Positions 1 to 7,057 of a DNA stretch of 27,772 bases are shown piece after piece (positions within the stretch are counted from its first letter, which is position 1; each line of letters opens with the position of its first letter). The notes under the pieces were generated by a model. The model ran no database searches. It saw nothing but the letters and a program-made list of their open reading frames with translations, and was not told the origin of the DNA. The stretch is from Nitrosomonadaceae bacterium (GTDB lineage Bacteria; Pseudomonadota; Gammaproteobacteria; Burkholderiales; Nitrosomonadaceae): assembly GCA_919902625.1 (NCBI GenBank), contig CAKKRO010000166.1:1-27772 (forward strand), written 5' to 3'. The position numbers and the translations under genes were made by a program.

Positions 1-148
1 CGCCGAGACTGTTCGACACCCTTGGATGCTCCGTAGCCGCTCCGCTGCCGGAACCATGCATGCCGGGCATGGCATGGGAAACGCCCTGCGTCAGAATGAA
101 CGCCAGCGATACGGAACAGAGTTTTGGAATAAAAAGATTCTTTTTCAT
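1..148 (-). CDS. Secreted protein, N-terminal part only (cut by window edge)
   Basis: Reading leftwards from an ATG at 148, the frame stays open to the edge of the window, giving 49 residues. They begin MKKNLFIPKL and continue through a hydrophobic stretch to an AxA-like cleavage site (VSHA), which is a clear Sec signal peptide. The mature part starts with a Met, Gly and His-containing stretch (MPGMHGSGSG). A good ribosome binding site (GGGAG) lies 9 bases before the ATG, and a sigma70-like promoter can be drawn further upstream. The protein is exported to the periplasm or beyond. Met/His-rich mature starts occur in metal-handling periplasmic proteins, but too little is visible to name a family. 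Confidence 0.7.
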   Translation of the reverse strand, partial: MKKNLFIPKLCSVSLAFILTQGVSHAMPGMHGSGSGAATEHPRVSNSLG

Positions 149-187
149 TGATTGATCTCCCACTTCACGTAACTATGGCTTTTTATA

Positions 188-216
188 AGAATAGGCTGGT
201 GCGCCTGGTATTGCAA
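188..216 (-). promoter_or_regulatory. Putative sigma70 promoter with a 12-bp palindrome, for the truncated secreted gene
   Basis: On the minus strand TTGCAA (211-216) is followed after 17 bases by TATTCT (188-193), which places the start about 30 to 40 bases before the ATG at 148. The -35 hexamer sits inside the perfect palindrome GTATTGCAATAC (208-219). That position would suit an operator. The -10 matches the consensus at only 4 of 6 positions. Confidence 0.35.
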
Positions 217-424
217 TACGATTTATTGCCGGAAGTATGGAAGCTCGCCGCTAGCAGCGATGAGTGCTAAAGTCATCAGACAGCTCTATCGGTATGGCAA
301 GTTTTTATGGCGCAATAAAAATTGCTACACCAAAAGATCAGTTTTATTGGCGCGGTTCGGAAAAATCTGCACTTAATGTTAGCGATTGAATTCTTCGCTG
401 ACGACGAATTTTGAAAATCACACT

Positions 425-453
425 AAAAACGATTGGAATTACAACTAATTCCA
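425..453 (-). terminator. Putative rho-independent terminator of the large nuclease-ATPase gene
   Basis: On the minus strand, shortly after the stop codon at 481, an 8-bp stem (TGGAATTA at 434-441 with TAATTCCA at 446-453, 4-base loop) is followed by CGTTTTT (T-run at 425-429). The stem is AT-rich and therefore modest, but orientation and spacing fit termination. Confidence 0.45.
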
Positions 454-480
454 CTAATAGTTGCTGAACTCTTCAGAAAT

Positions 481-3400
481 CTATTCGGTTGACCACAAGC
501 CGCCGCTTTCTTGAGCTACCCATTGGTCAACTCGCCAACCATACGACGCTAGCGGCTTTTCTTCATCATCCTTTCCAACATTTCTTTTCACCGCCCTGAG
601 AATGCTTAAAGGACTAATATTGTTTTGAATAATTGCTTGAGCTTTGGTAGATGCAATAACTAACCAACCTTCGCCGGTTATCTCACGAGTGCGTGGAGGT
701 TGACGATCCATAGGTCCATCTTGCCACCAGCGGCTTTCAACCATGATTTGCCCATCAACATCAACCCATCGGAAAATTCCATCTTTATGAAGATGCCAAC
801 CAAGCTGTATCGCGATGGCTGGATTGAACGCCAGCCATTGACTGGCACCGATCAGTTCTTGCCTGGAATATCCGCGCACCACCAACGATGGGAATCTTTC
901 AGCTCTCGGCAGTATTGGATAATTCTTCGCCTTCCAATAATGGTGGTCAGGAAAAAAGCGATATGCGCTCACTTCGTCATCGGGTGACACCGGCCAATCT
1001 GGATGGCAGACCATGGCAAGCCGTAGTTCCGTGGGTACGTTCCAATCCCATTCCTTGAAACGGGATAATTCACCCACGACCGCGAAACCATCATCCAGAT
1101 AATCGACGAAAAATTTGAAGACCTCTTCGTGGTTATTCGCCCATCCGCCGCGGGAAGAGAAGCTCTCAGGCATATCCGGCTTTCGGATGGATTTTGGACG
1201 ATCTTGTGGTTCCAAATCGGCCAGTCGCCAATCATAGAGAGATAACCCATCATAAGCCGCGGCCAAGGCGTCATCGTCGAGCATTCCGGCATCGGCCAAT
1301 TCGGCAACAACCCGGCTTATGGCGTGTAGTGCCACTTGGGGACGTTGCCGGTTATAGGCCAATTTCAATCCTATATCACTTAACCAACCCCTTATGCGCT
1401 CCTCTGCCGCTCGATTCCAATCTGATTCCGGTTTTATGGATCGCATCAAAACGACTGTTCGCTCCAATAGATTTTCCAAAGGTATGTCCGTTACGCGGCT
1501 CAGCCATTCAATCTCAACTTCATGCGGTCGGATCATTTCAAGAGGATCGGTTGAATCCGGCAATACTTCCCCAGGATGTATTGCATGATTGGGCACAGTG
1601 GGATCGTGATTGCCGATGGATGGAAGTTTCAGGCTATAAACCAAGGGGAGCTTTGTGGTTCCGGTTTCTTCCGCATTATCTGATTTGATCTCAAGCGACT
1701 CGGCCAATTGCCTCGCCATTTCACGTTCCACAAAGTCGGGGGATTGGCAAAGACCAAGGATGGGGCCGGAGAATTCCTCGGTTATTGACGCGCCTTGAAA
1801 CCGGGCGCTATCCAATAATGCCAGTCCTTGAATGACGCCGATGGGTCTGTCGGTCAGCAAGGAAGTTATCACGTCTTTTGTGACCGTAGGGGCCAGTCCA
1901 CGGACTATGATTTCGCAAAGTCCTTTATGCACTTCATCCCTTACTTCATTGATTGGCAATTTAGCCGCCCAGGAATAAACCGATAGCAAAGCTTTATCCA
2001 GTACGCATGGATATTCCGCTTCCAAATGTGGAATGTCCTCGGCCAACGAGAACTCGGCGAGTTGGTAAATATGCTCGCGGAATTCTGGCCATAATTGGTC
2101 CCATGGAACAAGCTCGAACAGTATTTCGGTGAGTTCTTCCCAATTGTAGATAAGGTTTACCGGATACCGGTACTCCGAGGTGTAATCATCAATTAACGCT
2201 TTCAAAGCGCGGGGACGCCAATTTTTAGGATCAATGGCGATTAAACCCTTGAAGGCATATAGGCGGCTGCCGCCATCCCAATGTCTATCCCAACCCGACG
2301 CACTTTTTTTTTGTAACATCGGTTCCAACAATGCAAGTGCTTCTGAGGTATGTCCAAGCTGATACAAACGCAAGGCGAATTGATTACGCAGGGCGTCATT
2401 TGACAAATAGGATTCCCATCTCGTCGATATTTGGCGTATCTGGTCGGCGGTAAACCATTCAATTAACGGTTCCAACAACCAAGGCCACGGAAAGTAGTCC
2501 GTTTTCTCTATGGATTCGAATAGGGTTACAAGCTGACCATAAGAACCGACCATAACCCTCGCTTCGTCGAAGGTGATTTTTCGGCCATCCTTCAAAATCA
2601 GGACGGAACTACTGCTGTCCTGTTCACCGGGATTATCGAAATACCGCTTTTCGAACCGGCTCGCGTCACCTCCTGCTTGGCGTATTCCAGCGACCAACGC
2701 TCGCCACCATGACGGCCTCTCATTCGGCCAAGCTTTAACCTGCAATGTCTGATTGAGCTCATCGAGTAAACGATGGGCCATATCCGATGGTGAATAATGA
2801 ATACAGCCCGCGGCCAACTGTTTTACCAAAGGCTCGTAGAGATGGGGGACAAATGGGATGTACAGGTGTCGGGCGAGATTCAGAATAAGTTCTATCGGGG
2901 GCTGCTCCGTGCGGAGTGCGCCCAGCAGGAGTCCGGCAACGCCGGTATCAAATTGAATGCCGCCGTTTTCCCATAGCCACTCGCACAGCCGCCAGCCTCG
3001 GGCGGGGTTGATATTCACGGCGAGTGCCAGGAGTTCCGTTGCCGCATCTTGAGTGCCCCGTCCACGCCCAGTTTTTTCAAGTATCAGGACAGCGGCTGCA
3101 AAGTGGGACAAATCTTTCTTGATCTGGCTAGGGGCAACAGCGCCTACTTTGGCCAATACATCAACCCATTGCTGCAATTGGCGATCTTTGTGATGGTAGA
3201 TACCGAACGATCCCTCCAGCATTCGTGGGATTAATGCGCGTGCCCGGTCGGTTTCACCAATTTCGCACCACGACTGGGCAAGCCTACCAAGATAATCCAC
3301 CCTTTCATGTACCTCATCCCAAACACCGATTCCTTGTTGCAGGGACTCTAATCGCTGGACGAAACGCGAACGTCGATCACCCTGCTGGTAAAGGGCCGAG

Positions 3401-6400
3401 GCAATTTTGTGGCGGCGGTCAGATGGCCAATATTGTTGGCTACTTTCAGAAGTCCAAAGCTTTTCAAATTCATCGCTCAAAGCGATTAGCGCTTCATCGC
3501 CGTGTGCTGCCACGGTACGAATCATGAGATCTAAATAATCATTTGCCGCCCCTTGAAATTCATACCAACCTGTCCAATCATTCGTCTCGTTCCAGTTTCG
3601 ATGAAAAAGCCTAAGCGCCGAATGCAATCTGCGGACAATTTCTGTTCCTGATAACCTTTCCTTACGCTTTGCCAGTCCCCAAAGCGAGGCGATGATGACC
3701 AGGTGCCTTTCGAAAAGAACATTCCCTCGTTCTTGAGGTTTTCGCGCATCAGGCACAGCGGCTATAGGATCGATTTTTATCCCAAGGGTAGCGAGTAACC
3801 GGTTCAGGCGAATTCGATGAACAAAAGGCGCAAGTTTTTTCCATTGGCTGCCAGACCAGCTATAAGTATGAGGCTGCTTAATCCCCTCTGCATACTGGCG
3901 GGCACCATCGACATCATTGCGAATATTCAATAGGTATTCGGCTAGTATCACCTTATCCAAATCATCCAGTTTCGCCTGCTCAGCCCAGGCAAGAAGGCGA
4001 TCTAGAGCCGGGATGGCTTCGGGATGGGCTGCGTGTTGCTGACATATATTAAAATCCAACCGTACTAGCAAGTCAGTGCCATCGGAAAACGTGGTAGATA
4101 ACCTCCTAAAATCAGCCCACAAAGCAGGATTCTCTTGTTGCGCAATCGCGTCGACCAAAACTATACGTATATTGGCGCGAAGTTCTTCAGTAGCGAGATT
4201 CTGGTCTGTGTCAGGAAAAGTGGGATCATCCTCGACCACCAAAGTATTAATAGCATTCAACACTACTTCCAATGGCCGGAGGTAATACGCGCACCGAATC
4301 CATGCATTTAATAAATCATTTTCTCCATGATGCGTTCCGACTGCCCTTGATCCACTCAACCAATCCAGTGGCTCTGCCGCCTCAAATAGAGTTCTTGCCA
4401 CCTCTATCTTGCCGATGTCCAATAAGTCCCGACAAAGGTTTAGCGCACTGGTTTGGTCAATCTGTAGATGATTACCGTCCATAACGTAATCAAGCACGGC
4501 ACCAACTCCATCAAGAGAGAGCACAAGCTTGAGTATATCTACTTGTTCCAATATCTCTTTACGTTCCTTAAGTTCATGCTCGATCAACAATAATCTAAAC
4601 AAAGCAACAGCATCCATTTGTTCACGCGCTGCTCGTAAAGCAAGCGTAATATCTTCGAATATCTTTTCCGATGAGCGCAAAGCATAAAACTGGCGGCGGA
4701 AATACGCTTGTGAGGCAAGAGCCGATACCTTGGCCCATTCTTCCGCACAAGCATGGTGATATAAGGGCTCCCAGATTTGCGATTCCGCCGCTTCTGGAAG
4801 GGCGGTAAGTTCCGCCAGTTGTCTGTGATACTCGCGGTTCAGCGAGGCATCGTATTCATCCAACAAATCTCGCGATGTCCGGTCAATTAGGAATTGACGA
4901 AAACTATTGTGGAAAAAATGCCAGCGGAAACTCGTTTCCTGACGAAAATAGATATGCGCCTGCCGAACTCGAACAGTTTCTTCATCTACCCATGACACAA
5001 GTAACCGTGGATCGAAAGACACACGAAGGCGGGCAAGCTGCGCCAGTAATTCTTTGAGTGGCCGGTTTTGCTCAATTCCTTGCCAATAAATTTCATAATC
5101 CCGGTCGATATGCCCTTGATAAGGGTTGGCTGTTACCAGGATTCGCGCCGCAACGGTCGGATCACGGGCATCCGCCAACATTTTCAATAAATAGTTCAAG
5201 GCCAATGGGTGACCGGCTGACAGCCGGTAAACCTCTTCCATTTGTTCGGCGGTGAGTGGAACGGGCAGACTAACGGATTCGACGATGGTGAAAACTGCCT
5301 TCCGGGTTAACGGTGCCATCGTCACAAATCGGCTTTTTTCCTTAAGTTGGGCTTTGATGGCTGGCGTCAGACCGGCCAGTTCCAGGGTCTGGCTGCCCAG
5401 AATGAATATCACCCCGTCCGGCACCGTGTCTGGGTGGGGAAGGTCGTGAAGCAGACTGCGTTCCGGCTTTTGCTCCCTTTCGATGTGGTCCAGTCCGTCC
5501 ACCAGAATCACGGTCAGCACGCCATCAGCAAGCCATCGTTCATGCAATTCCGCCAGTTGCCGGTGAAGCTTACCGAGGAATTCCTCACGCGTTTTGGCCT
5601 GGCCCTCGCCGCCGCAAATGCCCTGGGATTGCAGGGCAAGAACGACATCATGCAGAAAATTGGATGCTTCACCACGGCCTTGAAGCGGGCTATCGGGAAC
5701 ATAGGCGTAATAACGCACAAGGCGGTAGCCTTTGCGATAGCGCAGGGTGTGGGTCAGTGTGGTGGATTTTCCCGACCCGGGCGTGCCGAGCACGGCCAGA
5801 TAGCCACGCCTAAGCCCAGTCAACGCCGCTTCAAGCTCGGCGACCGTGGCAGAAATGGGCTGATATAAGCGATTTATCGGAAACTCATGCAGGAAGCGTG
5901 GCTTGAAGCGGGTTTCCCAGCCAAGGCCATCCAGCAATTGATCCCTGTCGATACGGATCACGCGGCGATCAGCACCGACACGCTGAAAAAGGAAAGCGAT
6001 TAACGCTTCCAAGTCTTCCTGTTGACGCAATACCTCTCGACTGGGAGTCGCAGGGATTTCAGATAGCTTGTAAGCCCAATCCAGCTCGCAATCCTGGACA
6101 AAGGCCATGAATTCCGGCTCAGTAAGCCCGCACGCCCGAATCAATTCCTCCATCGCGAGTCTCCAGCCGGATGGACATGCCTGCAACCCTCGCCTAGTCC
6201 AATCCCGATCTGTCCAGCAATCGGTCAGAAAACCTTGCAAGTTGGCTTTGGATACCATGCTGTCCCCATGTGGGATGGCGGCTCGGGGTGCCCCGATGTC
6301 CCGCGAAACTAGATGCACGACCACGCGGCGCCCGGGATTGGATGCTTTGAGCCTGCGCCAGCCTCCGGCAAGTTGTCCGATTAACCCGTGGCTACCGCTG

Positions 6401-6666
6401 TTTCCAGGATCGCCTTCGCCAGTGGTTAGGTCATTGAAGGAAAGCGAGCCGACTTGTTCTCCCCATTTAATTTGGTAAGCATCAATTTTGCCGGACGTAG
6501 CCACTTGAATGTCATCCACCCTGCCTGCCACCGGATCAGCCAAAGCTATCCATTCCAGTTGGCCAGCTAACAGAGCGGTATAGATTTTCTCGGCGGAAAT
6601 GCGATATTGGGCAGAATAACCGACGATGGCAGCTCTTTCACCTGAGGACGGTATGTGATTGGACAT
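481..6666 (-). CDS. Giant nuclease-STAND ATPase, candidate Avs-type antiphage sensor
   Basis: This 2061-residue protein is not a housekeeping enzyme. Residues 16-67 look like a Cap4/DUF4297-type restriction-like nuclease: GYSAQY, a possible catalytic Asp pair (D51-D52), and the Q-x-K core QIK at 65-67. A STAND/NACHT-like ATPase follows, with P-loop GTPGSGKST (294-302), Walker B VILVDGLDHI (386-395), a sensor-like FILGSQ (421-426) and GHPLAL (485-490), equivalent to the GxP motif of NB-ARC proteins. The remaining roughly 1500 residues are mostly helical and repeat-like, and end in a Trp-rich region (about 1835-2061). Nuclease, STAND ATPase and long sensor is the plan of Avs proteins, which bind a phage protein, oligomerise and cut DNA. 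No ribosome binding site is evident before the ATG at 6666. The frame is intact and the gene stands alone. The family call rests on motifs only; target and subtype are unknown. Confidence 0.7.
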   Translation of the reverse strand: MSNHIPSSGERAAIVGYSAQYRISAEKIYTALLAGQLEWIALADPVAGRVDDIQVATSGKIDAYQIKWGEQVGSLSFNDLTTGEGDPGNSGSHGLIGQLAGGWRRLKASNPGRRVVVHLVSRDIGAPRAAIPHGDSMVSKANLQGFLTDCWTDRDWTRRGLQACPSGWRLAMEELIRACGLTEPEFMAFVQDCELDWAYKLSEIPATPSREVLRQQEDLEALIAFLFQRVGADRRVIRIDRDQLLDGLGWETRFKPRFLHEFPINRLYQPISATVAELEAALTGLRRGYLAVLGTPGSGKSTTLTHTLRYRKGYRLVRYYAYVPDSPLQGRGEASNFLHDVVLALQSQGICGGEGQAKTREEFLGKLHRQLAELHERWLADGVLTVILVDGLDHIEREQKPERSLLHDLPHPDTVPDGVIFILGSQTLELAGLTPAIKAQLKEKSRFVTMAPLTRKAVFTIVESVSLPVPLTAEQMEEVYRLSAGHPLALNYLLKMLADARDPTVAARILVTANPYQGHIDRDYEIYWQGIEQNRPLKELLAQLARLRVSFDPRLLVSWVDEETVRVRQAHIYFRQETSFRWHFFHNSFRQFLIDRTSRDLLDEYDASLNREYHRQLAELTALPEAAESQIWEPLYHHACAEEWAKVSALASQAYFRRQFYALRSSEKIFEDITLALRAAREQMDAVALFRLLLIEHELKERKEILEQVDILKLVLSLDGVGAVLDYVMDGNHLQIDQTSALNLCRDLLDIGKIEVARTLFEAAEPLDWLSGSRAVGTHHGENDLLNAWIRCAYYLRPLEVVLNAINTLVVEDDPTFPDTDQNLATEELRANIRIVLVDAIAQQENPALWADFRRLSTTFSDGTDLLVRLDFNICQQHAAHPEAIPALDRLLAWAEQAKLDDLDKVILAEYLLNIRNDVDGARQYAEGIKQPHTYSWSGSQWKKLAPFVHRIRLNRLLATLGIKIDPIAAVPDARKPQERGNVLFERHLVIIASLWGLAKRKERLSGTEIVRRLHSALRLFHRNWNETNDWTGWYEFQGAANDYLDLMIRTVAAHGDEALIALSDEFEKLWTSESSQQYWPSDRRHKIASALYQQGDRRSRFVQRLESLQQGIGVWDEVHERVDYLGRLAQSWCEIGETDRARALIPRMLEGSFGIYHHKDRQLQQWVDVLAKVGAVAPSQIKKDLSHFAAAVLILEKTGRGRGTQDAATELLALAVNINPARGWRLCEWLWENGGIQFDTGVAGLLLGALRTEQPPIELILNLARHLYIPFVPHLYEPLVKQLAAGCIHYSPSDMAHRLLDELNQTLQVKAWPNERPSWWRALVAGIRQAGGDASRFEKRYFDNPGEQDSSSSVLILKDGRKITFDEARVMVGSYGQLVTLFESIEKTDYFPWPWLLEPLIEWFTADQIRQISTRWESYLSNDALRNQFALRLYQLGHTSEALALLEPMLQKKSASGWDRHWDGGSRLYAFKGLIAIDPKNWRPRALKALIDDYTSEYRYPVNLIYNWEELTEILFELVPWDQLWPEFREHIYQLAEFSLAEDIPHLEAEYPCVLDKALLSVYSWAAKLPINEVRDEVHKGLCEIIVRGLAPTVTKDVITSLLTDRPIGVIQGLALLDSARFQGASITEEFSGPILGLCQSPDFVEREMARQLAESLEIKSDNAEETGTTKLPLVYSLKLPSIGNHDPTVPNHAIHPGEVLPDSTDPLEMIRPHEVEIEWLSRVTDIPLENLLERTVVLMRSIKPESDWNRAAEERIRGWLSDIGLKLAYNRQRPQVALHAISRVVAELADAGMLDDDALAAAYDGLSLYDWRLADLEPQDRPKSIRKPDMPESFSSRGGWANNHEEVFKFFVDYLDDGFAVVGELSRFKEWDWNVPTELRLAMVCHPDWPVSPDDEVSAYRFFPDHHYWKAKNYPILPRAERFPSLVVRGYSRQELIGASQWLAFNPAIAIQLGWHLHKDGIFRWVDVDGQIMVESRWWQDGPMDRQPPRTREITGEGWLVIASTKAQAIIQNNISPLSILRAVKRNVGKDDEEKPLASYGWRVDQWVAQESGGLWSTE

Positions 6667-7057
6667 CAGGAAAATATCGATAAATGGGGAAAGGGGTGCT
6701 CAAGAACGTGTTTTCGTACATTATGCGATACGACAATGTAGTTCTTCAATCTCTCTATGGACGGAGATTCGCTGCAGTGCTGAAGGATAAATATTGTATT
6801 AAGTCTCACTATGAGACTAATCATGTCATCTAACATGGACGAGACTTGTTCGGTAATTCTCTCAATACTTTCAGCCCGTCAGGGAGGCGTGGTATCTCAG
6901 TCTTATTTGGGGTATGAATTCTTTTTCGATTTAGAAAACGGACTGTCATTAACAACCTGTAATACCAAACGAGTCGACTTCAGCCTATTTAACATCTGCC
7001 AGCAACATCAATCGACCCGCCATTTCTAAATTATGAGATCTGGACAAACTGACTTGT
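6667..7057. other. Intergenic gap between gyrB and the giant ATPase gene, 391 bases
   Basis: No supported gene is present. A 72-codon plus-strand frame (6811-7029) has no ribosome binding site or recognisable content. Visible structures are a 7-bp inverted repeat (AGTCTCA/TGAGACT, 6802-6818) beside a possible -10, and a second imperfect dyad between 6702 and 6746 in the likely leader of the large gene. No terminator with a T-run is evident after gyrB. Confidence 0.55.
6793..6818 (-). promoter_or_regulatory. Possible promoter/operator of the giant ATPase gene
   Basis: On the minus strand TACAAT (6793-6798) resembles a -10 hexamer. The inverted repeat AGTCTCA-CTA-TGAGACT (6802-6818) lies directly upstream, where the spacer between -10 and -35 would be. 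The -35 is poor, so this would suit a regulated promoter. The gene start is about 130 bases downstream. Confidence 0.25.

Larger units (their letters stand above)
149..480. other. Intergenic gap, 332 bases, no gene seen
   Basis: No convincing reading frame is present. It holds the promoter and palindrome of the secreted gene (188-219), an imperfect stem (arms 389-397 and 402-410, 4-base loop, one mismatch) and a terminator-like hairpin for the large gene to its right (425-453). The rest is AT-rich with no recognisable element. Confidence 0.6.

Noticed and set aside
5347..5868. 173-codon plus-strand frame opposite the giant ATPase gene
   Set aside because: It lies wholly antisense to the P-loop region of a convincing gene, with no ribosome binding site or recognisable domain. 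Other plus-strand frames inside 481-6666 (for example 1194-1688) fail for the same reason.
6811..7029. 72-codon plus-strand frame between gyrB and the giant ATPase gene
   Set aside because: No ribosome binding site, no domain, and its start lies inside an inverted repeat; a small antitoxin-like partner was considered but nothing supports it.
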